Shown here piece by piece: positions 47,575 to 61,742 of a stretch of DNA of 64,000 nt. Where the stretch lies: contig JADHYX010000005.1 in the NCBI GenBank assembly GCA_027604685.1, positions 1-64,000 on the forward strand. Reading direction: 5' to 3'. Position numbers and translations under genes: made by a program. Every line of letters starts with the position of its first letter. Within the stretch, counting starts at the first letter, position 1. The DNA comes from Lobulomyces angularis (taxonomy: Eukaryota > Chytridiomycota > Chytridiomycetes > Lobulomycetales > Lobulomycetaceae). The notes below the pieces were generated by a model. That model had not been told where the DNA came from and made no database searches. It saw nothing but the letters and a program-made list of their open reading frames with translations.

Positions 47575-50454
47575 ATGAAATACTCACTCTGTTCTGCTGC
47601 TATCTTTGCGTTAGCTTCCTCTTTAAACTCCCCATTAGCTTCAAATCAGTTATCAACTCCCAGTGATGTGCCAAAATTTGTCCAATTTCCAGCCAGCTCA
47701 GAAATCTTTGAAGTTGAAAATTCCAGAGCGCTATTAAATGCAATAAAATCTGAGGAAGAACAAGGAGCAATTGCGAAAACTTATTTAGCAAAATATCTTC
47801 AAATAGAAGAAGCTGATATTCTTTTAACTTCTAGGTAAACAAAATTAAAAATTACAGAAAAATTTATTATTAATGATAGCGTCACTACTTCCAACGGAGT
47901 TGCTAATATTCACTTTGCTCCTACTCTGAATGGTTTACAGGTTGTCAATTCAGTAGGAAACGTTAACATCGACCAAAATGGAAACGTTTTGGGAGTTTCT
48001 ACATCGTGGATTCCTAAAGAAGTTGAGGTTAAAAAAAAAGACAGTTTAACGGGAGAGCAATTTTCTGCAACTGAAGCTTTAAAAATTGTTGCTAATAGAT
48101 TAAACATTAGTTTCGATGATTCCAGATTGGTGCAATCTGCAAGTTTTGCTGGTACTGACGCAGTAGATATATCTGGATTTAGCAACTTTGGTGCAGTTGA
48201 AGTTACTGAAAAGCTTTATAGAACTGCTGAAAATACTTTAGAAAAGGTTTATGACCTCGCTATTCCTTTAAAAGATAACTTCCATAATGCATTGTACTAT
48301 TACTTCACATAAATTTTTTAAATATTTGCTTATTTTCAAGTGTCTCCTTATCATCTAAAGAAGTTGTGGGAGTTAATGACTGGGCTACCCACGAAACAAA
48401 TGTTGAATTTAAAAACGAGCCTGTCAAGCGATTGGCCAAAAGAGCCGACTTCACTTACAATGTTGTTGGTTTGCCAAATCAGGATTTCTCAGAAGGTCGT
48501 GTAATAGTAAAAAATCCTGCGGATATTATTGCATCGCCTAATGGCTGGTATTTGAATTCGGCTAATTTTGTAAATGATTTTTTTTTGTTAATAGGCATGA
48601 TGATGGTTCAGGAGAGAGAGGTACAACAAGTGGAAACAACGTTCAAGCCCAGGATACACAAGGAGCTGCTAGACAATTACCAGAAAACAGTTCTTTTAAT
48701 TTCGATTATCCGATCAATGAAAATCAAGCTCCTGTTAAAAACTGGCAAGCTGGTTTAGTTAATACATTCTACGTTACAAATGCAGTGCATGATATTGCCT
48801 ACCATTATGGTTTTGACGAAAAATCTGGAAACTTTCAAAAAGACAACTTTCAAAAAGGTGGTAAAGGAAATGATCATGTTATTGCTAACACTCAAGACGG
48901 GGATGATACTAATAATGCTAACTTCCTCTCCCCTCCAGGTACCAAATATTGTAATTTATAAAAAATTTGACTGGTTGTTTTGAAAAATAGATGGTAGAAG
49001 CGGTGTTATGAATATGTATCTTTTTACGCAGACTAATCCTGGTCGTGATGGCGACTTGGATAATACAATCGTTATTCACGGTAAGTAAAAACTCTGAAAT
49101 GCACTTATATTTTGTTTTCTTTATTAGAGCTTATGCATGGTATTAGCAACCGTTTAACTGGAGGTCCAAATAACGCTAATTGTCTTTCAAATTCTGAATC
49201 GGGCGGTATGGGAGAAGGTTGGAGTGATGCCCTTGCTTTTATATTGACTGCGAAAGCCAGTCACACTCGTAATGATGATAGAACTGTAGGTGCCTATGCA
49301 GTTAAAAACCGTAACGGTATTAGAAACTACCCATTTTCTACCAGTTTGAAGTCAAATCCTCAAACATACAGTGACGTAAGCTCAAATGTAATTTTAAGTT
49401 ATTAACACTTTTTTTAGATCAAAAAGAGTCCAGAAGTTCATAATATTGGGGAAATTTGGGCCAACATCCTATTTGAAGTCTATGTAAAATATATCTAAAA
49501 AATATAAATTAAATGTTTAATTTTAAAACGAAACATTAGTGGAATTTTGTTGATAAATCAGGATTTTCTTCAGAATTCATCAAGGATGCTAAGAGTGGAA
49601 AAGGAAACACTGACTTTTACCAAATTTTAATGGACGGTATAATTACGCAGTTATTATAAAAAGTCTTAATAAAAGAAAATATCTAGGATTGAAACTTCAA
49701 CCATGTAATCCAACTTTTGTTAGTGCTAGGGATGCATTGTTGCAAGCTGATAAGGCTAGAGGTTCTAAATACACTTGCGAACTTTGGAAAGGTTTTTCAA
49801 AGCGGGGGTTAGGTCCAAAAGCAAACTCATATAAAAATGATTTTGAATTACCTTCAGGTAACTTTTTTTAAGTTGGGACTTGTAACTAATATTTTTGCAA
49901 TTTAAGTTTGTCAAGGAGTTACCACTTCCGTCATTGAAACTACAACTACCACTTCTAAAGTTGCAACAATTATGGAAACATCAATTGAACCCACATTGGA
50001 GCCAACTTCAATAGAACCCACTATAGTAGAGCCAACTTCAGAAACTCCTGAAAACACAGAAACTTCAGTAGAACCCACTATAGTAGAGCCAACTCCAGAA
50101 ACTCCTGAAAACACAGAAACTTCAGTAGAACCAACTACAGTAGAGCCAACTATAGTAAAACCAACTTTAGTAGAAACTACTTTAGTAGAACCAACTTCAG
50201 AAATTCCTATAGTTACAGAAACTTCAGTAGAGGCAACTCCTGTTGTCACATCTGTAGTTCCCACCACTGTTTCCCAATCTACACCACAACCAAATGTTTG
50301 CGCTCATAGTGTGTGTAAGAGAGGATTGCCATTAAGAAAAACTTGTAACTCCTGTGTAAAAGCTGTTTGCTATTATGATTCTTATTGTTGTCGTAAAGCT
50401 TGGGACAGTAGATGTATTTTTAACGCTAAAATTATCTGTGGAGCTAATTGTTAG
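47575..50454 (+). CDS. Secreted fungalysin (M36 metalloprotease) with Cys-rich C-terminal module
   Basis: Zinc endopeptidase secreted by fungi to digest extracellular matrix/keratin-like substrates. Signal peptide [16 protein letters not shown]; an FTP propeptide follows ([20 protein letters not shown]). The catalytic domain includes [20 protein letters not shown], then the zinc site [16 protein letters not shown] and the downstream ligand in [26 protein letters not shown] and [14 protein letters not shown] are typical. An intron (49081-49127) splits HELMH between His and Glu codons. After the protease comes a Thr/Glu/Pro repeat linker (units of about [19 protein letters not shown]) and a terminal module C-x2-H-x2-C...[16 protein letters not shown]...WDSRC that resembles a module in myxobacterial secreted proteins. 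The protease call is certain. Confidence 0.93.
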
Positions 50455-50653
50455 AAATTTTTTATATCTGTTAGTCTGTTAACTAGTTAGTATGTATAAT
50501 TTTTAACTTCTACAAATAAAAAAAAGAAGGATTTTTTATTTTAATGGGCAACTTAACTGTAAGTTTACAATGAGAAATACGTTCACTTTAATTTGGATAT
50601 ATTATTTTTTACTGTAACAATTTAACTTACATTCTAACTTTTCTAAAACCACG

Positions 50654-52117
<1,464 letters not shown>

Positions 52118-52259
52118 CAAGTTTCGATTTTTTTTTATGGTAAGAATTTATCAAAGTCAAAAAAAGAAATAGTGTTAAAAGTTACGTTGAATTAATGATA
52201 CAAATGTATATCTAACTTAAAATTTTGTGAAATGAAATATATATTTATTGACATTTCAG

Positions 52260-52930
52260 AAGTCATTAATATCTTCATTATGTCAGTAAATTTTCAAAGG
52301 GATTTGGAATCTCCTTCTAACTCACAATATATCTGGTACCAATGAAGAAAAACTTCTTTTTTAAAAATTAACATTGTTTTACAGTTTACTTTTTTTTTTA
52401 ATAATTTAAAATTCCTTTCCAGTTTTAACAAGTTAAGTGAGTTGTGATCAATTTTTTTTTTGCATACCAATACAAGTCCATTATCCTATCTTTCAGCTCA
52501 TACAGCGTTTCTAAAACTGACAAAGTTTCTTAAATTTTAAATCTTTTTGGATCTGGAAAATGTGAATGGAAAGCATTTGTTGAAGTTAATTGATGTGTTC
52601 GATTTAATTTGCAATACACACATCAATTTCAATTCCAAAAGAAAATCAGGATCATGCTTAGATTTAGTCTCTACTTATTCCTTAACTTAGATTTAGTATC
52701 CTCTCACCAAATGTTCTTATTCTCTTATTATAGTTAGTTTACCATACCTTTACATATCCAGACGTTCACTCCTTTTAGGCTATTCTACGGACGGTAAAAT
52801 AGATATTAGAGGTGAGATATAAACTTTCATGTGTAATCTTTCAAAATTTAGACTTCTCAAGTTTTTTCTATCTTCCAACTAAACCTTCAGTTCCTGTAGG
52901 TCTTCAGCATTATTATTCTAATGACATATG
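52260..52930 (-). pseudogene. Delta-tubulin pseudogene (3' portion)
   Basis: Minus-strand sequence that tracks the delta-tubulin gene at 43399-44829. Best matched blocks (plus-strand view): CTGGTACCAATGAAGAAAAA followed by CTT...TTTTAAAAATTAA at ~52333-52370 versus 43479-43515, AGTGAGTTGTGATCA at ~52437 versus ~43585, and TTATTATAGTTAGTTTAC at ~52725 versus ~43880. Order is the same, but indels and stops interrupt every frame. Similarity weakens beyond about 52900. It is a decayed duplicate, inserted between GCN5 and the TTLL gene, about 8 kb from its parent. Introns of the parent region appear to be represented, suggesting DNA-level duplication rather than retrocopying. Confidence 0.65.
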
Positions 52931-53033
52931 GAAAGGCTAACTCAACACCAACACTTCAAACTAAGGTGCTTTCACACAAAAATGTGTAACACTAGTCGTT
53001 AAAACGCGAAAAAAATAATAGCAAATTGTATGG

Positions 53034-55807
53034 ATGAGTGAAAATAACACTGCTATGATAACATATAAAACTGCAAAAAAGCGCAAACAACAAGTAATTA
53101 ATACAGAACTATGCAAATACGAAATAATAGATGAAAGTTCCAACGAAGTTGGTTTAAAAGTTACTAAAACGGGAGACTTAAAGTGGTCAATATTTTGGAT
53201 AGATACAGGTGTTTCCATTGAAAGAATTCTAGAGATGGAGGTAATATGCGTTAACACTCGAATTCTAATAAAAACAATATTTAATTTTTAGCCTATCCAA
53301 AAAATAAATCACTTTCCAGGGATGCAGGAAATCTGTCGAAAAAATTATTTGGCACGTAATTTAAGTCGACTAAATAGAATGTTTCCAAAAGACTACAACT
53401 TTTTCCCTAAAACATACATTTTACGAGACTTTAAAGATTTAAGTGATTTTAAGGTAGCATCATCATCTGTAAGGTCAAATGCATTCATAGCAAAACCTGA
53501 AAGAGGCTGTCAAGGTATGGGATTTATAGATTAGAATATTTAACATCAATGTATTTTAGGAACCGGAATATTTTTATTTATGAATGTTAAAGATTTGCAA
53601 AAAAAATTAAACAATTCAAGCCAGGACAAAAGAAATGAAATTATCAAGTAAGTATTTAAATTCGATTCAATTTTTTTTTTAAAACCTTAAAATAGTTTTA
53701 ACGACATTATTGTTCAGTCTTATTTATCGAAACCTTTTCTTATTGATGGGTACAAGTTTGATCTAAGAGTTTATGTGTTGGTAACTTCGGTAGATCCACT
53801 AAGAATATTTATATATGAGGATGGTTTGGCTAGGTTTGTAAAAGAAGAGTTTAAACTACTAGAAAAACTTTAGATTTGCGACCGAGCCTTATCAACAGCC
53901 TTCAAAAAGCAACATAAATGACGTTTTTATGCATTTGACAAATTATGCAATTAATAAACATAACTCGAATTTTGATAACGACGCAGATTTTTGTAAAGGC
54001 TCAAAAAGAACAATCTCAGCAATATTGAAATTAATTGAAACTCTTGGTCATGATACAAGTAAAATTTGGAAAAGGATCTCGGATTTAATTAATAAGACAG
54101 TAATTACCATTCAACCCCAAATAAGGAAAATACTTAAAGCCTGTTTTAGAAATCCTACCGTTAATTCTGGGTTAAAAGGTAACTTTATAACTGAAAGTGG
54201 GCCAGTATTAGGAAGTCAATGTTTTGAAGTATTAGGTAAGGTTTTAGATTTTTAAATATTTTTAAGTAAACGTCTTATAGGATTTGATATATTTCTTGAT
54301 CATAAATTAAAACCTTGGCTATTAGAGGTAAACCATTCTCCAAGTTTTAGCTGCGATAGCATTTTGGATTACCAAGTAAAAAAAGAACTAATAACAGATA
54401 CTTTAAGATTGATACAGATTGATCCATTGATAATAAAAAAATTTAACAAGGATCAAAAAGATAAAACCAAGAAAAGGTTATTTAACTCTTCTAAACCGAT
54501 AAAAGTATTTGATCAGGAAAAGGAAGGAATGGCGTTTACCTCTTGTAACCCCACAGAAAAAGCTAAAACTAGTGTAAAAACTGCAGAGATTTGCATTACT
54601 GAGAGTAATGATGTGCTTTCTGCATTTCAGCATTTTGATGAAAACAGAGAAACTTCTGCACCAGGTTTAACAAATTTCGTAAAAAATTTGGTTGACAATT
54701 GTTTTACAAACAGCTGCGGAAAATACTGCCTATTTAAAAACAGAAAATTTAGGATCAGAATTTTATTTTAATGAATTTGGAATTAGTGACATGGAGATGG
54801 AAAATGATGCGTTCAGTGCATTAAACGTTATGGCTCAGCAACATGATGAAGCGTCACAGAGGCTATTAAAAGATTATCATAGTAATTATTCAAAAGTTAA
54901 ATTGGACGAGTTAACTGAATATGAAAATGGAAGATTAGGGAAGTTTCAGAGGATTTTTCCACCAGATGATGAGGGCAAATTATGTCACTATTTAAAGTTA
55001 ATAGAAACGAACGAAGCACTTTTCGGGGAAACCATTGCTAGTAAAGCAAGAAAAGATTTTATTAAAAAAAAAAATGTTATTGATATGAAAAAAACCCAGC
55101 GATTAAAAAATGAAAAATTTAAAAAAATTAAACCCAAAAAATACCGAGTTAGGGAAAATGATGCAGTTTCAAACATTTCAAATTTAAAAGATAGCCAAAA
55201 AGGAAAAGTAGCGGAAAGTTCATTAACGGTTAATATGGACAGTCAATTAAAGGACAGTACATCAAATCTTGTTGAGAAAAGAATAAATAAAAAAATTATA
55301 CCCCAGGTTAAGGCTTCCTTAAAGCTAAATGTGGAATCTGTAAATGACAGATTTATGAAAAGTCTTCTGGTAGAAAAGCAATATTCAGTGGATGAACTGA
55401 GTAGTTATGAAGAAAGAAAAAACTATTTTTTATCATCAAATAATATCGAACAAAAAAGTTTCAAATATCAAAACAAATTTAAAAAAACTAAGGAGAAAAG
55501 CTTGGAAGAAATTTTTTCACGATATATATCTAAAACATCACTTAGTAACATCGCAGGCGATTTAAGTGTAGAAAACATAAATAGCGGTACTACAGCATAT
55601 TATAAAAATGACCCACAGCAGGGATATAAAAATCACATCAACATTAAATACTCTCAGGAAAACATAAAAGTCAACGATTTACAATCAATTTTAAAAGTAG
55701 GTGGAAATTTTAGTATCAGCAAAAATGCATTGTTTCCTTCAACAATACCAAAACCGCTACTTGCATTAAAAAAAAATTGTAAAAGGCACTCAACTGAGTT
55801 TGATTGA
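53034..55807 (+). CDS. Tubulin polyglutamylase, TTLL6/4-like
   Basis: ATP-grasp ligase adding glutamates to tubulin, normally in axonemes and basal bodies. Exons 53034-53240, 53292-53514, 53560-53647, 53696-53833, 53874-54235, 54281-54664 and 54714-55807 give 831 residues in frame. TTL-domain motifs: [46 protein letters not shown] (nucleotide loop), [34 protein letters not shown], and the metal/ATP site [20 protein letters not shown] followed by EVNHSPSF. Next comes the basic microtubule-binding region and [17 protein letters not shown], typical of TTLL6. The last ~300 residues are Lys/Ser-rich and unrecognised. It complements the delta-tubulin gene as evidence for a flagellum. Confidence 0.92.
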
Positions 55808-56098
55808 TAGTAGTTCTAAAAAAATTTTAGTAAAACAGTATTTTAGAACAAATAAAATGTTATTTAACTCATCACGAAGTATTACTTTAGAATGTAAACA
55901 AATTTTTAGTAGTAGAATGATCATTTAAATAGTTAAAGGAGGCTTCCTAATTGAACTTCAGTTGTTTCAAATCAAATCTCTGTTTTAATGTGGGACAAAG
56001 TGCCACTTCACAAGTTCATCCAAAGTTTACAATTCTATTTTTCGTTTTATTAAAGAAACTGCATCATACTACACTATATAGTAATTTAACTCCTGGAA

Positions 56099-56964
56099 AT
56101 GGATAGACTTAAACAGATAAACTATCAAACTTTATTAGGTAATCGTTAATATCATCAGCTAGAAAATTTTTTTTATGACTTACCAAAAGTTGCTCTTATA
56201 ATTTAATTTAAATAATATTATATTTGGCATCCTACTCTAATTAATTTATTAATAAATAAAAAAATTTTTTTTTTTTTTCGAACTGTTTAGATAATGTTTG
56301 TTTGGGAGTTGGAACATTTTACATAAGTGATCCTTTATACAAAAGTCGCAGTGTAAGTACTTTACTTGTAATGACATTTGGAGGAAAAAAAATTAGAGGA
56401 ATTGCTTATATATCATATGCTTTAAGATTGTTAAAAAGGCTACAGAATACTTCTGTTGAGGATCTGAGTTGCTCTCTTGGACTATTTAACCCACTGGCAT
56501 ATGGAATTGTTGTTGGATTATTTTTTACTTCTGGTTATTTTAATTTGTTTCTGAAACAAAAAAACAAAAAATCGAAGGGTGATGATAATAGCTTATTGAA
56601 TTCTATAGTAGGAGGAGAAGAAGATTTTGTAGATATCACAAAATCTATGACATCTGAAGATTTTATTAAGAATGAGAAAAAATTAAAAAACCGTCAAGAT
56701 GTGGTTAAAAATGAAAATGATGTGATTTTAAAAATGAATAACGATAAGCGGCTATTTAAAGAATCGGGAAATCCAACTCTTAATTTTTTTAATCACACAA
56801 CGCCAGGGTCAAATTTTATTGGACGTTTTGGTTTGATGTTAAAAAATGATGAATTCTTTTTTGCATTTGGTAATCAGTATGATCAACGTGATGTAGAAAG
56901 GGTTGAGGATGTGCTAGCCTCCACTAGTATGATAGAGGAGGGAAGATTGACGGAATTGAGTTAG
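56099..56964 (+). CDS. Unknown membrane-associated protein, 237 residues
   Basis: Two exons, 56099-56138 (MDRLKQINYQTLL) and 56291-56964, joined in phase through a T-rich intron. The N-terminal third has hydrophobic segments (VSTLLVMTFGG; YGIVVGLFFTSGYFNLFL) that could be membrane spans. A charged Lys/Asp/Glu-rich middle follows, and the C-terminal part contains NFFNHTTPGSNFIGRFGLML. I do not recognise the family. The ATG was chosen because an in-frame alternative inside exon 2 would need a TTG start. Confidence 0.55.
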
Positions 56965-57127
56965 TTTTAACACTTAAAACTAAGTAACTCGAAAAAATTA
57001 TACATCTCATTTTATAAATTTAGGATAGATATATATTTTATTATATTTAATTCAATGTAACTTCTACTTTTTCTTTTTTTACGCGAAAACAATATTGTTG
57101 AAGAAAAATCCAAACAAAAAAAAAACA

Positions 57128-57689
57128 ATGAATCCTTCAGATGCACAAGCAAACTCTTACATGGCATTAGCAGATTTAGATGTAGTTGACAGATTGATTG
57201 AAGATGAAAAATCAATTCCTGATATATATTCATACTTTGAAATAATAAGGTAAAAATTTGGATTTTACCGTACTAAGTTTAAAAAATAAAGGAATGACAT
57301 TTCTAATATTGACAAAGCAGGAAAGGACCTTTTTCAAGTGAAAACTACTTTTAATACTTTTGATAAATCTATTCCAATGGGATTAATGAATGTCACTAAA
57401 GACAAGACTGAAAGTGACCTCTCACAAAAAAAAACAATACTTAGTTTGGCGAAAAGTGTAACCAGACCAAAATTTGGATTGAAGTCGCTTTCTATGCTGC
57501 AGGACAACTTGCTAAGGACTAACGAAATTATGGATGATATCAAAAGGGTAAGAAAAAAAAAAGTTTGAAGTTGGTTTTAACATGTTTAAGATATCCAAAA
57601 TTCCAGATCAATATGCTACTGCCGTTGAAAGTTTGGAGGGTAAAAGTTTCGCAAAAAACAATTTTAAAATTAAAGGTATTATTATTTAG
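57128..57689 (+). CDS. Unknown small protein, 158 residues, 3 exons
   Basis: Exons 57128-57249, 57292-57547 and 57591-57689 are in phase. The protein starts MNPSDAQANSYMALADLDVV. It is charged, lacks membrane segments and has helical stretches (KSLSMLQDNLLRTNEIMDDI) suited to a complex subunit. An alternative acceptor at 57606 gives a less protein-like end, so I chose the acceptor at 57590 (ISKIPDQYATAVESLEG). No family recognised. Confidence 0.55.
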
Positions 57690-58202
57690 GTTTTTAAAAG
57701 TTAATTATTCCAATTAAGAAAAAAAAACTTTTAGTTGTGTAACGAAACGAATTTAGAAAAATTTGTGGAATTTTCACTTTTAAAAACTCTTTCTAAAATG
57801 AATTTTTTTTTTTTAAAGCAACTATTAATCTCCATTTTAAAAAAATCAATAAATTTTTAATATAAAACTTTCAAAAAACTACCAATTTTCCAGTCTAACA
57901 TTGTTACAATTTACAATCTTAAAAAAAAAAATTGAATTAATTAAAAGATTGCATTGCATTAGAGCATTTAAGAAATTGCTTTGAAAGTTAAAAATTGTCA
58001 CTGGTGTACAATAAACAAAAAAATATCAATTCTATTTGAACTAAATTGTTAAATGTCTATCAGTAGCATTTATAAAATTATGATTTTTGTACCTAATCCA
58101 TGCATTTAAATTTAAAGTAGTTTTGAAGAGATAAGTTCTAAATTTCAAATTTTTCAGCTTATAAACAAAAAAGCAAATCAACAGAGTGAAGTAAAATACT
58201 AG
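57690..58202. other. Convergent intergenic spacer
   Basis: A+T-rich DNA between the stop of the 158-residue protein (plus) and the DNA ligase stop (minus). No coding signal. Confidence 0.6.
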
Positions 58203-61200
58203 CTAATACTCAAAATCATCATCAACACCAGTCGCGCCGTTATTTTCACTTTTTCCATTTTGAACACTAACCTGACTTTCATACATGTCTTTAACCTAAT
58301 AAAAAATTCAATATAGTTTAGTATAGAAGTAAAAACATACTTGGTGACTGGTTGTAGCATCGGTTGCATTTTTATCTTCTCTAATTCGCATAAATCTAGG
58401 AAACCTATTTTAAATTGTTAATAACATCTAAAACCCTATTAATAATTGGTAATTTGCACCTTAAACTGATTCCTTTCTCTTCGTTTCCATCAATTAATCC
58501 AGTAGCTGCTTGGTGAACAGGGGAGATTGATAAATCAGCAGCTTTTACTTCAAATACCTAAAATAAAATTCAAACTTAAAAAATATTTTTCTGCAAAAAT
58601 TTACAATTTTAGGATGAAACCATATGTCAGGTTTATGGTTTGGAGTATCACTGTAAGAGTAACTTTCCGACGGGCCATCAACATCAATTATATCTTGGAA
58701 AAATTTAAATTGATCAGTTAGATTTGCTTCAGAAAATCCTGTACCAATCTATTAAATATTTAATTTAAATTTTTCTAATTTTTTTTGTCACCTTGCAAAT
58801 GGTTTGAAATTTTTCAGATTCTTCATCAAAACAAGCTAACAGATAACCACCGTATACACCCGTTCTTTTTCCTTTGCCAAAGTATGCCCCAATTACCACC
58901 AAATCTAGCGTATCACCAAATCCTTTATATTAAAAGTAGTTGATTAACTGCAAAATAAAATATTACCTTCCAGATAATCCTTCTTCACTTTTAACCAGTT
59001 CCTGCTTCTTTTGCTAGGCTCATATGTTGCCTCAGATTCCAACGTCTTTACCATCAAACCTTCACAATTCCCTATAATGGAATCATCTAGAAATGTTTGT
59101 ATCTCTTCTATATTTTTGGTATCGATGCTTTTTGCAAATGCAAACTTTCCCTCTATTTCTTTAAAATTCTGAAACATTAAAGCTCTCCTTTCTTTTAAAC
59201 ATTTTCCTGTTATAGCCTGCACACATGTTACATTTTTATAATGTAATGAACATACCTCACCATTAAGGTATAGTAAATCAAATGCAAAAATGCAAACGGA
59301 AACTAACACGTCTTCTTCCTGAACATCCTTCCTTTTTCTGGTTTGTAACACTTGAAAAGGAAGAATGCACTTTTTGCTAACATCCCAAGCGACTGCTTCA
59401 CAGTCTAAAACAAATGATTCCACTACATCAATGGGAGCCTCTGGCATTTGTACAATTATATCAGGATATTTCGCACTTAAGTTTTCGGAGTTTCTAGAAA
59501 AAACCTGGAAAATATAAACCTACAGTATTACGTAATGTTAACTTACCATAAGCTTCTTTTCTCCTGAGGCATCCCTAAACTGATGAATTTGGGCCCTTTC
59601 ACCGTCATACTATTAAAAATATGTTAAAAAAAGGAGTAGTGCCTTTTACCTTGTATTCACAAGTAAAGGTCATTCCCACAAATCTGTCCAGCACTTCTGT
59701 CAAGCTTTTAGTTGGGTGAGCCAGCATGGGTTTCAAAGGAAACCCTAGTTTTCAGTAGTGTTAAATAAATAAAATTTCAAAATAAATGAACTAAACCTGG
59801 GGTTAATTTACAATGATCCGGAAGTTCCCCAATTCCATACCTTAATAATGCTGGAATTATAACATCGTAATTTGGTATTTCACTAACATAATTAATTGTG
59901 TATAGAAAAGTAAAACCTAAACACTTGTTTTAGTATTGCATCGGCTTTTGAAAGCTCCTTCTCTAACTTATCTTCTTTTAAATTTTTAGAATTGGGATCA
60001 GATAGTACAAAACTTCTTGCGAGAGCAGCTAAAACTGAAAGTGACATTAGTTTTAATGGTGAAGGAAACTGCAAACCAGTTCTCTCAGCCAAACCAATTC
60101 TTAACTTTCCTTCCAAGGATCTAACAAAAAATTTTGGCTCTTGATCTTGACATTGCATTAAAATTCTCACAATTTTGTCAATTTTGGTAACTTGTGACTA
60201 ACCGAATAAACGTTGGTGATGTAAAACGTTAGTAATGCATTATAACATCCGCCATTACCTTTGTGCCTGATATTGATGCGATCTCGTAAAGAGTGTCAAA
60301 AACTTGAGCAATTGTTAACCCTTTTTTCATTTTATTAGTATTTTTCGCAGAAAAAGAGTGATCTATTCTCTTTTGACCCTTTTTATTATCCTTGGGTTGT
60401 AAACATAAGTTAGTAGCGCAAAAAGATGCCTTACTTGAGCCACTTGACCTAGATCACCCTTCTTACTGTGCTCTTTTTTAATTAAAGCTAGAGTTGACCC
60501 TGTAACTTGCCCTATGGCTTTCATTATTAATGATTCACCAATACCAAATTCCTTTCCTTCAGCATCAGGACATATCTAAAAAAGTATAAGTATAAGGCAA
60601 GAAGTATTAACCTTGTTTAAGCATAGATACACTGCCTTGACCAGACTATCTGGGTCACGCTGTATACATGTTAAAAAAAAATTTTGCAAATACTTGGTAA
60701 TTTGAATTCTAATTCAAATATTTATTGAGGGAATGTTTTTAATCGCATAACGTTACCTTTTTGTGGTTGCCTCAATTAACTCAAAAACTTCACACAACTC
60801 TAAGTAAGTTACCACAGCTGAGCCAGAGCTAGCTTCATTTTCACAAATTACAGAACTTGACGAGGTGTTTGGAGCAGAAGTTTCCATTACCATGGTTGTT
60901 GTCGTTTCACTCATTGTGCCTTGTTGTTTTTAGATATAAATTTCTTTAATAATTGTCAAAATTTAGCTCGTACTAGATTTTAACGGTTCAATACTTGCTT
61001 TCACTGCTAATATTTCAGAACTTATTTTCTTTGAGGTATATTCCTTTTTGGTATCTTCGTTTTTTACAACATCTATTTTTATTTTTTTTACTTTTATACT
61101 GCTTTCGCCTCTATTTATTTGAGCAATATCTTCAATTCTAGTCTCATCGTTAATCTCTCTCTTGAAAAAGTTTTTGATGCTAGATTGATTTATTTTTTTT

Positions 61201-61211
61201 TTTGAAGACAT
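58203..61211 (-). CDS. LIG1: DNA ligase I (ATP-dependent replicative ligase)
   Basis: Joins Okazaki fragments and completes excision repair. The N-terminus carries a PCNA-interacting PIP box, QSSIKNFF ([16 protein letters not shown] at 61211), and a basic region. Exon 2 restarts at [12 protein letters not shown] (~60910). The N-terminal DNA-binding domain follows ([48 protein letters not shown]). The adenylation motif is [14 protein letters not shown] with the nucleophilic Lys codon at 59652-59650, exactly at an exon end. Later motifs: [44 protein letters not shown], then the OB fold with [39 protein letters not shown] and [20 protein letters not shown]. It ends DDFEY at 58203. All six nucleotidyl-transferase motifs are present. 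Confidence 0.95.
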
Positions 61212-61742
61212 GTTGTTTAAATTTAATTTTCGTGAGGAAAATGTAAAGGTTCTAATTAATGGTCTACTTAAAAGATTAAAAGCAGTAATGTTGACGTAGC
61301 GTGGAAGGACTAATTTTTCAATAATATAGAAGGTTTTAAATTATATGTGAACAACTTCAAAACAAGGGTTTTTTCCTAACAAGAGCAACTGAAGAATAGG
61401 ATTAAATCCTAAATATATTTGTCAAATTTTTGTCTATTTCCATTAAATATAATAACCATGTATTTAAATTAAAAATAAATCTCGACTTCCCTAAAGATTT
61501 TATGAAACTTGAGTAGAAGTAAAGCATTTTTCAAATTATTGTCGCAAGCAAAACGACTTACTTTAGTCCTGTTTAATTTCATAAACTTCACTTTTCTTTT
61601 TTTTCTTCTTTAATTGTTTGATTTAGCCATTTGATGAAAAAAGGATAATATTATATATAACTTTATTAATATTTAAAATTAAATAAAAAAATAAATAATA
61701 ATTATATCAGAATATGAAAATATATAATTTTATGTAAATTTA
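61212..61742. other. Intergenic spacer
   Basis: Separates DNA ligase I start (minus) from the PP2C-like stop (minus). A+T-rich; includes the ligase promoter. No ORF or RNA supported. Confidence 0.55.

Noticed and set aside
49972..50260. Tandem repeat array, considered as CRISPR or satellite
   Set aside because: The repeats are in frame and encode a Thr/Glu/Pro linker of the fungalysin; no unique spacers.
54660..54771. Apparent frameshift in the TTLL gene, with two overlapping long frames
   Set aside because: A 49-nt intron (54665-54713, GT...ACAG) joins the frames in phase, so no mutation is needed.
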